Origin: Littorina saxatilis
Lineage: Eukaryota; Mollusca; Gastropoda; Littorinimorpha; Littorinidae
Reading direction: 5' to 3'
NCBI RefSeq assembly: GCF_037325665.1
Contig: NC_090246.1
Coordinates: 36,269,232-36,333,231 of the forward strand
Length of the DNA: 64,000 bases
In this document: in pieces, positions 12,490-38,233 of the stretch
How the letters are laid out: the number at the start of each line of letters is the position of its first letter
Position numbering within the stretch: position 1 is the stretch's first letter
Made by a program: the position numbers and the translations under genes
Notes under the pieces: generated by a model
The model's input: the letters and a program-made list of their open reading frames with translations, nothing else
Databases searched by the model: none
Told to the model about the DNA's origin: nothing

Positions 12490-12765
12490 AAGTAAAGTCT
12501 TTTAAACTAAACTAAACTGAACTGAACTCAGCTAATAAACTAAGCAAAACCAAACTAAACAAAACAAAACGAAACCGCGAAACAAAACTAAACTAAACCG
12601 ACTAAACTAAAGCCGGGTAAACCAAAGTAAACTCAACTCAACTCAACTCAACTCAACTCAACCGCTCAACGAAACAAAACGAAACTAAACTAACTTTAAC
12701 CAATCTGATATAATCTAACTGACAGTAAACTAAACTAAACTTAACTAAACTCAACTTAAACACCG
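12490..12765. repeat. Degenerate (AAACT/AACTC)n tract
   Basis: A pentamer-like tract of AAACT, AACTC and AAAC words covers this stretch. It lies less than 100 bp before the start codon of the hydrolase gene, so the promoter or 5' UTR must lie in or around it. I see no clear TATA box. Confidence 0.75.
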
Positions 12766-12846
12766 TCACTGACTGAGTACCTTCAACTTAACCTATATCT
12801 TCACCGTCTATTTCTACCAAAACCTCTTCATAAGAAAAAGGACCAG

Positions 12847-26619
<13,773 letters not shown>

Positions 26620-27215
26620 ACTGTTTTTTAAAACTTTTAGTCTCTAATGTTTTTTTTTATGTGAAGAAAAGTGTTGTCCAAATCAAGACTGTGCAATATA
26701 CTATTTTTTCTTTTACCCTGCCTGTCGATGATCTTGTTCTCTCTCGGAAAATGCATTTTGTGTGGTCTTAGCCGTGCAGTTACTTTGTTCTCTCAAATTG
26801 ATTGCTGTTTAAAACTTTGCAATTCTTCCTTTTTTCCCCCCGTTTGCCCGGGTAGTTAACCAAAAAAATTCTTGCCTAAGAAAGTCAAAAAAATTCTTGC
26901 CTAAGAAAGTGCCCTGTGCATTTAGGCTTCTCTGTCTAATTTCTTTGTTTTTATACTCGTGTCCTGTTGTCATCTAATTGTAAAGCATCACAGTATCTAC
27001 AGCTCCTTTTGTAATGCCTTCACATTCTGTTGTAATCTTTATAAATTGGAGTGGTGGTATTTTGAGGTTTTTTGGTGGAATCGCCTGTGCAAGTGTAATG
27101 TCATTGTGATTTTGTTTTATTGTTTTTTAAGACTAGCTTACTTCAAAGTGTTCTTGACGGTCACTTACGATTGAAAGGATCCTGGCAATAAAGTGTAACA
27201 AATTGTTTTCAGTGA
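26620..27215 (+). other. 3' UTR of the hydrolase gene
   Basis: The region is AT-rich without coding features. A 27-bp direct duplication of AAAAAAATTCTTGCCTAAGA lies at about 26,860-26,913. AATAAA at 27,187-27,192 is followed within 30 bp by a T-rich stretch, a fitting cleavage region. Confidence 0.65.
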
Positions 27216-27601
27216 CTTTTTTTTTTTTATACACTCGCATGCATGAACTGTTAAGCATGTATACACACACACTTCCATACACTCTCTCCTTCAACACAAA
27301 TGAAACTCAAAAAGAAGCTCCTCATATATTAAAAGATGTTTGTATTTATATATTTTACATTATTACACAAACAGGGAAGCCATACGAGCAGACACGCTTG
27401 CATAGCTCCCTAACTGACCTGTTCAATTTAGATGACAATGGAGGCTCACTTTGCATGCATTTCACACGAGAGAAAGCTCCTGCCCTTCCTTTTTACACTG
27501 AATGTCACCCTCTCTGTAACCCCATCCCCCTTCTCATACCAAAAAACCCTCTCCCTTTTCATATACTTCTTTTCCCCCCCTTTCCTTTCTCCACTGCCCC
27601 A

Positions 27602-28190
27602 ACATTTGTTTGTTTGTTTGTTTATTTGTTGCTTAACGTCCAGCCGACTACGCAGAGCCATATCAGGACGAGGAAGGGGGGGATGAAGGGGGCCACTTGT
27701 CAAGCGATTCCTGTTTACAAATGCACTAACCCATTACTTGTGTCCCAGCAGGCTTTAGTAAAACTAAATTAATACCTACTGGAAGATTACCAGTTTCCAG
27801 TATGTTAAAATAGGCTTAACCTATCTACTGCTGGACTTACATCAGAACACTAACAGATTAAACTATACATGAATCGCGAGACAAGTGGCAAGAGAAGAGA
27901 TTTTTGGAAAAAATACAGGTGAATGAGCAAGAAGGCAGAAAAAAGAAAAGAATTCATGAAGAAAAAGAGAGCATGACAGGAAAGAGGAACCAAAAATCTA
28001 CCTAACAGCAAACTAGAAAGCTCCTGCGGTTCCAAAAACAGGAGGGGCCTTTAATTTCATAACCGCAGTGCCCCACTGCGGGCGCCCCAACATTTACAGA
28101 GTGTGACCAGAACAGAATGTTACACGTGATGATTATTAGTACAATTGGCATGGACACATTTGAAGAGTAAAAAACATCACCCGGGGTTAC
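27602..28190 (-). mobile_element. SINE-like repeat, family B (CAAA tail)
   Basis: Read on the minus strand it ends with CGTTAAGCAACAAATAAACA and a (CAAA)n tail. The last 80 bp resemble family A SINEs word for word in places (TTAACGTC, GACGAGGAAGGGGG), so the two families share a 3' domain. The left boundary is clear from the tail; the far boundary near 28,190 is uncertain. It lies between the convergent hydrolase and CK1 genes. Confidence 0.6.
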
Positions 28191-28435
28191 AGCATGCTCT
28201 CTCATTCACAAACAATTATCTTTTTCTTGTTTCACTTTTTTGTTAAAATTAATAAAAAGAACTGTTCATTCTTCATGGGTGTGATAAATGCTGAATGTGT
28301 ACATGCAATAAAATCACACAATCACACAAAGAAACAAACGCAACTGAATATCTGGACTGTTGTAATCACTCTGTTCGCCATCTAATCCTTATGGGGACTA
28401 CTATAGCACACAGGTGTAATTGTGCGCGCAATAAC

Positions 28436-28993
28436 CAGGCATGGGAATTGAAAATTGTAAAAAAGGCGGACAATTTATAAGTCGACGGCGCGAAGCGCCT
28501 AGCCTTACTAGGGGGGTCCCGGGGCATGCCCCCCCGGAAAAAAATGTTCTCCAAAGAACCCAGATGGTGCAACCTGGTGTCATCTGAGCTCCAAGTTTGC
28601 CATTAAATTCTGTTTTTAGAATCAGAGTTTTTAGTACAAAAATTTACCAATTTTTGCTTTTTTGAAGAAAAAAAATATATACATGTATTATATGGTTTAA
28701 ATTTGTAAAAAAAATCAATCTGTTGAGACAAACAGGAAAATGTAACTTGTAACACAATCTGTGCAATCTGGTTTACTTTCAAACATAAAAGTTCAATAAC
28801 TGAGGCGGGCGGTAGCAGTGCGTGAACAAAGTACGGAAAGTTTTCGCGGGCTTTTGCGCAAAGGCCAAAGTAACCGGTGCTTTTTTTGTGTGCCTCCCCC
28901 CTTTATTTTTTCGGCGGACACTTTTGCATTTTCGGCGGAACAAAAAAAAAATTCGGCGGAAATCCGCCGTTCAGCGGACAATTCCCATGCCTG
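28436..28993. mobile_element. CATGGG-family DNA element, copy 1
   Basis: It has perfect 15-bp terminal inverted repeats, CAGGCATGGGAATTG and complement, flanked by ATAAC (28,431-28,435; 28,994-28,998). Inside are a GC-rich palindromic module (GGTCCCGGGGCATGCCCCCC) and several GGCGGA/TCCGCC words. There is no ORF. Copies 2 and 3 have a related end and the same kind of module. Confidence 0.8.
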
Positions 28994-28998
28994 ATAAC

Positions 28999-29895
28999 TG
29001 GTCTGGTTTGCAGCCTTTGAAATCTAAAATGGCACACATTTCTTGGACTTAGCCAATGGCAGGCCGATTGTAAATAAATTTACATTTACAGTTCTCACTT
29101 GTTTAGCTTTATGCTCACTCAACATTTCTTGCTGCTAGTATTGTCAAGAAGTCCATCCCCTGGTAATTTTATGTTTCACAATATTTGATGACAAAAACCC
29201 CAAACCCTTCCAGTTTTGTGCGGCTGGAGTTATGGGAGAATATATATATTTTTCTATCACAATGATTGGAGAGTTGTCTTATCACAATGATTGGAGAGTA
29301 TGATGTTACAAATTATAGGCAGCTTTGATAATTCATGCTTCCCAGTAGTTATAATATATCAAGCCATTTGATCTTATAGGAGAACAATCATGCTATTCCC
29401 AACAGGGCTCTATAGCTGAAGGCAATAAAATTCAAGACTATAAAAAAGAAAAGAAAAAAAGAAATAACACGAAAGGCTTGTTTTTCAAGGCAGTCGACTG
29501 AATGCAAAATGTGAAACGCACCCTACAACAAAGCTACAAGTCATCTCACTCATAAATTCAATGTAATAATGATTGGTCAAATAACACTCATTTAGTAATT
29601 AGCAAGTGCTCACCAAAGCTTCAAGGACAACACTAGGACGAGTAATAATCATTCTTGTTCTTAATCCATCCTCCCACAAAGTGATACATGTATAGTGATA
29701 ACAGTGCTTGACAACAGAACCAATGATTGAGGTGAGCATTGAAGTTTCTGTACACGGTGAATGGACATGAGCAATGGACAGATAAACTTTCACATCGGTG
29801 ATCAGTCAAGACAACCCCACCAAAGACAGAAGACAAACTGCAAACTCAAATCAATGGCAACAAACACCAAACACTATGTACAACATGCAGAAGTC
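28999..29895. other. Intergenic stretch, little recognised
   Basis: Only a 19-bp direct duplication TATCACAATGATTGGAGAG (near 29,256 and 29,278) stands out. It may belong to the 3' UTR of the long CK1 transcript on the minus strand. Confidence 0.4.
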
Positions 29896-29899
29896 CCAT

Positions 29900-30160
29900 C
29901 AGCTGTCACTTTTTTCTTCTCTAGGACAGAATAATGCACAAACAGCTGACCTTTCTTTATTTTTTTAGGACAGAATAATGCACAGACAGCTGACTTTTCT
30001 TTCTTCTCTAGGACAGAATCACGCACATAAAGACAACTTTTCTTTCTTCTCTAGGACAGAATCACGCACATAAAGACAACTTTTCTTTCTTCTCTAGGAC
30101 TGAATCACGCACAAAAAGCTGATTTTTCTTTCTTCTCTGGGACAGTCATGCAAAAACTGA
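29900..30160. repeat. Minisatellite of about 50-56 bp units
   Basis: Five units of the form CTTTCTTCTCTAGGACAGAA then TCACGCACATAAAGACAACT repeat head to tail, with the outer units more diverged. Each unit carries a pyrimidine tract ending in CTAGG, so on the plus strand they resemble a row of 3' splice sites. Confidence 0.85.
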
Positions 30161-31446
30161 TCATCCATACATATGCTTTTATTTACAGTTGGCGTGGGAC
30201 AGAACAATGAACCAGTCATGTCAGTAGGATGCCATTCAAACACACATTAAAACTTGACACATTCACACACATGCACCACTCAGCAACTCAGACTAAATGA
30301 TGACAGTGAGACAGCTAAAAACCTGGCATCCAGCCAGCTGAGAGTGGAACACTTAAAGCTTACCCCAATCATAAACATTCAAAGTTTCATTCACACAAGT
30401 GTGCACTTTGATTTGATGGGTGGACATGCCCACACGCTTTTTCTTTTTTCTTTTTGAAATGGGATAAACGCATGGCCTGTTGTCAACAACATTCCAAACA
30501 TTTACTTGTAATACTTTGCTTTTTCCAGCAGAAGTTATGCTACTGAAAAATGTATCTGCTGACTGCTTGGATTATTTGTCTTCGTGTTTAATTCTCATCT
30601 TTCCTTGAAGATGAAGCAGATAGTTGTTTTTGTTAGAATGAAAGAGGCAAGTGCTGACTGCAACATAATGAGTGACTTTTTTTTAATTAAAAAATGAGTA
30701 AAATGTACCATTCAGCCCACAAGCTTAGTCATACGAACTAGTGGTGGTACTAGTAACAGTCGTAGTAGTAGTGGTAGTGGTAGTACTTGTACTCTAGTAG
30801 AACCAATGGTAGTACATGTAGCGGTAGAGGACTAGAGATCTGCAGAAATCATGCCCTAGATCCCCTTCTCATCAATGACAAACACAACAACTAACATCTA
30901 CACAGTAACCAACACCACTACTGATAATACCTGTCCACCAAACAGCTTGATATATCGTCAGTCATTTGAAATTGTAGCAAGCTTGGTCCTTGGCGCATGG
31001 AGGCCTGGTATGTATGGTTGACCAGGAGGGTCTGGATTTCTTCTTTGTCTTCCACACACACAAATCTCAGTTCTACTTCTTCTAAACTCTCACACAGTTG
31101 TACGCACTTAATGCAAAACCTGGTCAGAAAAAAACATCAGTTCGTACAAACCCACGCAGCACTCAAAAAGACATACGGACGCACACGTAAAAGACATGTC
31201 CACTTCTCCTCAAGGCCAAAGAAGACGTGTCCCCAAATATTTTTTTGACTACTGGAAGAGAGGCAGGCAACGCAACAACGATGACCCTCACATATCGACG
31301 CCAACCAATGACTGTTTGACAGACGGCGGCTCTGTGAGGCCAGGGCTCTGGGTGGGTGGGTGGGTGGGTGGGCGAGTCACGCACGAGAGATCACCGTGAC
31401 GGATGGCTGGCTGGCTGGAGTTGGCACTAAAGGGGGAGGGGCTCCG
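30161..31446 (-). other. Probable 3' UTR of the long CK1 transcript
   Basis: This stretch follows the stop codon at 31,447 on the minus strand. It has no coding feature in that sense. A (GTA)n-like patch (AGTAGTAGTGGTAGTGGTAG) lies near 30,761. No single polyadenylation site can be chosen; minus-strand AATAAA occurs near 30,178 and 29,955. Confidence 0.4.
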
Positions 31447-31676
31447 TCATTTCCGTACATGTTTGGATGAGCCTGATCGAGCATTGTCCTCTTTGGAGGC
31501 GCTGCCTCGCCGCAGCCCAGAGTTCATTTGCGCCATCATGGGGGGGCCCTGCTGCATGGGGGTCATGGACATGCGGGTCATTTCGCGCTGCATTTCCGAC
31601 CCCGTCGGGATGCCACGGTGGAGGCGAGTGCTACTTCGTCTCTCTCGCTCTCGGGAGATGGGACGGGGGGAGGTTG
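31447..31676 (-). CDS. CK1 delta/epsilon last exon, conserved form
   Basis: The acceptor TTTTGTTACAG precedes 31,676 on the minus strand. One base from exon 48,079 completes the first codon, giving TTSPRPISRERERRSSTRL then HRGIP. This matches the vertebrate CK1 delta/epsilon tail (TSPRPVSG..ERE...RLHRGAP), so it is the ancestral C-terminus. The exon ends SGSSKHVRK and TGA at 31,449-31,447. It is rich in Met, Ser and Arg and would carry regulatory autophosphorylation sites. It lies about 16.4 kb from the exon it joins. Confidence 0.85.
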
Positions 31677-31885
31677 CTGTAACAAAAATGGAGGAAAATG
31701 TCAGACTTTTGTTCCACAGATTGAACGAGTGTTGCAATAAGATCAAACGTGCAGACTTTAACAGATTGAATGACGGCTGTGATCAGAGAAGACTACGTGC
31801 AGGTTTGACTTGTATCACATGTTGAAATAGTGTCAGAGAAAGCCAATTCCTGATTTGGTTTGCATATTAAGTGAGTTGTAACAGT

Positions 31886-32101
31886 TTCTTTATTTGGTGT
31901 TTAACGTCGTTTTCAACCACGAAGGTTATATCGCGACGGGGAAAGGGGGGGAGATGGGATAGAGCCACTTGTTAATTGTTTCTTGTTCACAAAAGCACTA
32001 ATCAAAAAATTGCTCCAGGGGCTTGCAACGTAGTACAATATATTACCTTACTGGGAGAATGGAAGTTTCCAGTACAAAGGACTTAACATTTCTTACATAC
32101 T
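31886..32101 (-). mobile_element. SINE, family A, 5'-truncated copy 4
   Basis: It runs from the tail TTCTTTATTTGGTGTTTAAC to near GTACAAAGGACTTAACATTT. Perfect 12-bp target duplications AGTTGTAACAGT lie at 31,874-31,885 and 32,102-32,113. Confidence 0.9.
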
Positions 32102-32530
32102 AGTTGTAACAGTGACTGCTTAAGCAGTTCAAGCCTTTGTGCATTTCTAAAACTAACTTAATAAGATATATTGGTAGTTCAGATTCAGAGCATAATCTGG
32201 AACACCGTAGTGTTCAAATTTTCCACTGAACACTTATGTGTGCTGACATTTTAAATTAAGTTAATAAAACTGAACTGTTTTTAAAACGCCATCCAAGATA
32301 TTCATAGCCATAGTTCAGAATCACACTCAGAGCATGCGACCCACTCCAGTATTCATTTTTATTCATTGGTCCTTTGTCTGACGTGCCTCTGTTCCAGACT
32401 TTTTACTGAAATTAAAACTTTTTTTGTTTCCATGCATGAGTGTACAAAAAAAGGTGTGCCTGAATGATGTACATGTTGAAATTACATGCAGTAGTGTCGT
32501 TTTTCTGCTTGAAATTGTTGGCAGTTTATG

Positions 32531-32680
32531 TAGAGGTTACATGCTGAGTCTCAGTGATTATTAAAAATAATGGTCGAAGTTGGCGGATCATGAAAAATGC
32601 GGGCTGCAGCGAGCTTTTTCATGACCGCGAACTGAGACCATTATTTTTAATAATCACTGAGACGAGGTGTGTAACCTCTT
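32531..32680. repeat. Foldback palindrome with GAGGTTACA ends
   Basis: The left arm AGAGGTTACATGCTGAGTCT and following CAGTGATTATTAAAAATAAT are mirrored by ATTATTTTTAATAATCACTG and GTGTAACCTCT. The arms are about 42 bp. The centre is itself palindromic (TCATGAAAAA / TTTTTCATGA). Confidence 0.85.
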
Positions 32681-33385
32681 TATTCCTCCTTTCTTCAGTT
32701 ATTCAAAGAAAACAGGAGTTTTTGTGCGAAAGTTTGATCGAATCCGAATCACTCAACCAGTCAACCTGCGCAGGCGATCGATTAATGCGCGGTTGTATAG
32801 TTCCGTGCAAATCATTCCATTCTGTTAACACTTCTTGTCAGTTTCCCTGTTTTGGACTAAAATCAAGTACACGTGTGCATTTGGTTGCGTGTGATCTGTT
32901 TATAAAATGAAATATTGTTGAAAACTGACCGTCAGATTGCAGTCAGTGTTGTCGAAGAAACTGAGTGAAAAGAAGGGGAACTACTCTTGTCGCTAGACAA
33001 AGTATGAGTTACTTGCCTTGGGAATTTGCTTGTGATGAACGTTTGTGCACGGCAGATCTAGATTCAGAAAACAACCGAACTCATGGATTTTATATGGAGA
33101 TTCATGTGTTCAGGCCTGTAGTTGTTAATTTAAATGCGGTATGTTTGTATTGTTTGCTCCAGAGATGTATACTTCGTACGTATAGAGCGTTCGGAACTTT
33201 TCAGTCGCAAAAGTAGTACCGAAACAGAACAGCTTCTCAACCCATTGCACTATCGAGGATTCAGGCTGTTGCTGGCTCGTTATTTGTTTGGTTGCTGGGT
33301 CATTATCAAAAAATAACTAGCTCTACAAGTTTACAGAGGTAAAGAAGCAGAGGGGGGAATAAGCTTTGTTACCTTCTCAGATTGA
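32675..33385. mobile_element. Possible non-autonomous element next to the palindrome
   Basis: GTAACCTCTTTATTCCTCC at the left and the complement of GGGGAATAAGCTTTGTTACC at the right look like inverted ends about 700 bp apart. The inside has no RT, transposase or tail. The boundaries are tentative. Confidence 0.35.
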
Positions 33386-33477
33386 ATGGCGCAAATGCTG
33401 CCGAGAGCATACTGTGTTGGACTGAATGCAAGAATAACTTGAAACATGTGAACTCATGAGACCATGTCAATACCACT

Positions 33478-33583
33478 GTGTGTGTGTGTGTGTGTGTGCG
33501 TACATGTATGCCTGTGTGTCTATGTGAATCTATCTGTGTCTAACAGTGTGTGTATGAGTATGACAGTGTGTGTGTGTGTTTAA

Positions 33584-33617
<34 letters not shown>

Positions 33618-33620
33618 ACG
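33478..33620. repeat. (TG)n microsatellite tract
   Basis: Several TG runs are broken by short irregular words. The stretch from 33,620 to 35,500 holds no feature I recognise apart from a G-run of about 20 bases at 34,247. Confidence 0.9.
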
Positions 33621-35499
33621 TGCATGTTTGTCCTTGAGTGTACGTGTGCACGTTGTATGTTTGTGCCAACCAGTGTGTATACTGCTGTGGTACTGCATTG
33701 CAGAAAACCTTTCTGCAGTTCAGTCATACAGCTACCCTTTTCAGACTAAAGCACCAGCTAAAACAACATATCAGAAGACTGTGGTTTATTCACTTTTTTT
33801 CTCCCCCAAAAACAGAACTCATTTGCTTCTTTCATAATCAAACACAGTATCAACTGCAGACCAGACACGCTAATAATAATCATACAACTATACAACATAC
33901 AGTGACAAATTCAGTGCAACATACAGTATATAAGTGTCTGTAGATGTTTGCTTAACTTGACAAGTGCATGCATGCCTGAATTTGTGTGTACATGCATGTG
34001 TGTGCATACAACAGAGAAAGAGAGAATGAGACACAGAGAGTGAAACAGAGACAGAAAGACGGACAGAGAAAGGTGGGGTCGGTTGGGGTGTGACTGCTTT
34101 TTGACCCAAACAGTTGAAACTGTACAACTACAAGAAGTATGTTGGATTATTACATACACAGGTAAGAAAAAACTGACTATCTCTCCTATCCTGCCAGCTA
34201 TATATCCATAAAAAAAACCCACCCAAACAGAAGTATTCCCCAGTTTGGGGGGGGGGGGGGGGGAGGCTTCAAATCTAAGTTTAACTTAAATACCTTTCGC
34301 AATGAAAACTGTCCTTAAACCTCACATCTTCCAAAGAGTGTGGTACACTACATATCTTTGAAGACTCACTATTTCTGCAGTATGCTTGTACCAGTGCATT
34401 ATTAAGAAAACATGCGTCTTCCACTTCAGTTACACGCAGAACTCAATGCAAGTGCTGTGCCGGAAGAATTCATTGATCTACAATTTAATAACCCCCAGAA
34501 AAAAAGAACATGCATTCCAACAAGGTGCAAATTCATATATTTCAGACTAGTCAAGAAATGTACGGGATAGCGTTATAAGACTGCATTGTAAATAAATTAC
34601 ACTTCATATTAATGCCAAAAGCTTATGCTTTTTATTTTAAACTTGCACTCTCTTCATTTATTCATGAGATCCAAGTGCTTCCAAGTGTACAACACTAAAC
34701 TCTAAAGTATGTTCTGTCCACATGGTTCCATAATTTGCAGATGTTCTGTGCAGTGAGTCGCTGCTCTTCCACCATGTTCAACAGTAAGATTAAACCTTAC
34801 TGCATCCCACGCATTTGCTCTCTTCACTTCTGATCATTCAAGAAAACACCTCATTATCATTCTAGCAAGACTTTGTGTTAATAATGACAGGTTTCATCTC
34901 AAGTTACTGGTCTTGGCTAGTAGGTTTAGGTGGCTTTGAAGGCACACTAGGTCTTGTACTCTTTTTTTCTTTCTTTTTCCTCTGTTTAAAAAACAACAAC
35001 AAACCATAACACCTGCAATTGACGATGTTGGGAAATAATTAGCAGGGTTTTCACGGGCTGTGAAAAAGTTATATTCCTTGAAGGTGAGGCAAGCTGAGTT
35101 ATACATAGCTCACTTCGAATAACCAGTGGAAACACATCATTGGCATCACAGTGAATTATATTAGAAAAAGGCATATCAAGCTGTTACTGAATATTCCCCA
35201 AACAGCCTTTTTTCTTTTTTGTTATACAAAATGAGCAATATACGTATATAGCTCAGCGTGCTTTGTCTCCAATTTCAAAGGATACTACTCTTTCACAGGC
35301 CTAAGTACAACCCCTGACAGGAGTAATTTATGGAATTCGTCTATTCCTGATTGCTAATGATTTGCACTCCAAACGACCATGACCTCAATGTCATCCAAAT
35401 ACGTGTAGTTGCAATGCACAAACAGTCTCGTATTCAATGCGGTTAAGCCAAACGTTGAGTCATTTCCTTTCAGAAAAGGATAGGAGTCTCTCAGACACA

Positions 35500-35534
35500 A
35501 ACTTCTTTCTTTCTTTCTTTATTTGGTGTTTAAG
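35500..35534 (-). mobile_element. SINE, family A, tail fragment (copy 7)
   Basis: TTCTTTCTTTCTTTATTTGGTGTTTAAG matches the family A tail and then changes to GGGGGACAGGGTAGGCAAG. A similar word, TTGCCTACCCGGTCTGCCC, borders copy 5 at 39,540 in mirror order, so a hybrid 3' subtype may exist. Confidence 0.6.
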
Positions 35535-35890
35535 GGGGGACAGGGTAGGCAAGCACTTTTTTTTTTTATTTTGGAAACAGCTTGCTGCTTGTTTGATTTT
35601 TGCAAGCAGAATAACCTAATTAAGGGAAACCATTTTAAATTTTGAGTGAAAAGCAATTTTTGGGGGTTTTATTCACCAAAATGTGAGAAAAACGTTATAA
35701 AATGTGCTTATTTTAAAATGTTGCAGTTTGTGAACCAGTGCATGTTTTGATCCAATTTTTCTTCTTTGCAGCAATATGTGTGTGTTTAATAATTCTGTGT
35801 ATCGAAAAGCATTTCTAAGCAATATATTATTTTAATTTAGCATTTTCAGTTACCGGTTCAGTTCTGATAAGAAAAATACATGAAATCCTA

Positions 35891-37160
35891 ACTGTCAGAC
35901 TCATAAAAACCCAACCAATGCACTGAACTCTTATTCCATACACAGAACTGATGCTGTACAACTCATAAACAACATATACAAAAACTGAACAAATCCATCA
36001 AGCCTTTCAAAAGTTGCAACATTTTAATTGTAGCGTTTTGTCTGAAAATTACATTCAGAGAAAACAGCATTTTAAAGATTTGAACCAGTACATAAAAAAA
36101 CCAGTAGCACAGTGCACCCTGAATTCATATGTTTTTATCAGAATGACCACTTTACTATGTAGGGAAAAGGATTTGACAATCAAATTATCAGGATTTTTTT
36201 TATATACATCATATGAAAACAGCCATCTTTGTTTGTACCGATATGAAAACATGAATCAGAACCAAACTGTCAGACTCATAAAAACCCAACCAATGCACTT
36301 AACTCTTATTCCATACACAAAACTGACGCTTTACAAATCATAAACAACATAAACAAAAATGAAACAAATCCATCAAGCCATTCAAAAGTTGCAACATTTT
36401 AATTACAGATGTTTGTCTGAAAATTACATTCAGAGAAAACAGCATTTGAAAGATTCCAACCAGTACCTCAAACTAGTAGCACAGTGCAGCCTGAATTGAT
36501 ATGTTTTTATAAGAATAACCACTTTACTATGATGGGGAAATGATTTGACGATCAAATTATCCAGACTTTTTAAAAAAAATCATTTGAAAACTCATCTATG
36601 TTAGTGCAGATATGAATCAAAACGAAACTGTCGGACTCATAAAAACACAAGGAATCCACTGTATTCTTATTCCATGCACAGAAATGGTGCTTCACAAATC
36701 ATAAACAACATATACAAAATTGGAACAAATCCATCTTGCCATTCAAAAGTTACAACATTTTAATTACCACATTTTGTCTCAAATTACATGTAGAGAAAAC
36801 AGCATGTAAAAGAGTCTCACTAGTACCCCGGTAAACTAGTACCACAGTAGAGCTTGAATTAATGGGGTGGTTTTTTTTTTAACCAGAATAACACTTTAAC
36901 TATGAAGGGGAAATGATTTGATAATCAAATTAATCATATGAAAACATTAAAAAAGTCAATTATCTGTGTTTGTGCTGATATGAAAATATTGATCAGAACC
37001 AAACTGTCAGACTCATAAAAACCCAACGGATGCACTGATTTCTTATTCCATTGCATAGAAATGATGCTTCACAAATCATCAACAACATTACATAATTATA
37101 TATACACAAATGGAACAAAGCTATCAAGCCATTCAAAAGTTGCAACATTTTAATTACAGT
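35891..37160. repeat. Tandem array, about 370-bp unit, 3.4 copies
   Basis: The word CTGTCAGACTCATAAAAACC marks unit starts at 35,891, 36,266, 36,627 (one change) and 37,003, with period 361-376 bp. Other shared words are GCAACATTTTAATT and GAGAAAACAGCAT. The units have diverged by small insertions. The array lies within CK1 intron space, 400 bp downstream of the small gene's stop. Confidence 0.92.
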
Positions 37161-37560
37161 ATTTCTGTGCTCAATCCTAACACTGCAGCAAATTTCTGTA
37201 AAGCTGAATGTCCCTTTCCATGTACCAACATGGTCATACGCGGATTATTTAAAATGCAACTTTACCACCCGAAGCGTTGCAAACACCGGGAGAAGAGTAA
37301 ACAACTGCAGACTTGAATGGACACTCATATGCACTCCAGATGCAGGGCCTGTGCAAATCCTTGGGCTGATGCATCACCTTCTTTCATAATCAGACTGCTA
37401 TCAGACAAGCATTCAGTACAGGATATAGACCTTTCAGCAATAGATTGAGCTGATCAATGTTGACAAAAGCCCAACACATGTCAGCGGAGTGACGTTGCAC
37501 AATACCAGTATCCATATCTGCTTGTGATGGGTCAGAAGATGGCAAAGTATCTGTATCTTC

Positions 37561-38198
37561 TTATGGTTGGTCAGAAGATGGCAAAGCTGATGTTTCTGCT
37601 GTGGAAGAGGGTAGTTCCGGTTTAGCAAACTTTTCCATCAGGTCAATCTTTCTCCTCGCTGCCACCACAGGAGGACTGGCTCTCCCCTTGCTCCAACCTA
37701 ATAAATACACAAACACTGATTTAATATTTGATACAACTGTCCATGGTTTTTGTTTGTAATAAGCTGCAAAATTTAAGACTCAATATAAACGTCAACAAGT
37801 GCTTGTACTTTATTTTGCAAATGACCATGTTACATGGGGTGTACCTCAACTTTTTGGCTAGGCCGGTAAATCAGAAATCCCAATCAGCCCCCAACCACTG
37901 AACCAGGCGGGTTTTCTTACAACCACCTCAGCGGCTCGTACCCACATATGTCGGTTGACGAACACACACACACACACAAAAGACATTCATTAATTGGCCC
38001 CTATCACAAAATGTACATGTCAAGTTTACTATGGGATTTGAGTAACCACACAATCACATACACACAGGAACTAATACTGAAACTACATGTAGCTGAATTA
38101 TTTTCTTTCTTTCTTTCTTTCTTTTCTTATTTTTCTTTTAAAATTAATTTATTTCATCACACTTGCTATGTATTTGCTTGTTTCTTGTCTGTTGTCTG

Positions 38199-38233
<35 letters not shown>

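Noticed and set aside
27203-27772. A 189-codon plus-strand ORF after the hydrolase polyadenylation signal
   Set aside because: It is low-complexity and overlaps a family B SINE on the other strand; no family pattern is seen.
29900-30160. CRISPR-like direct repeats
   Set aside because: Repeats run head to tail without unique spacers of constant size, and the genome is clearly eukaryotic.
31403-31825. Plus-strand ORFs over the CK1 last exon
   Set aside because: The minus strand matches the CK1 tail codon by codon, so the plus-strand frames are shadows.
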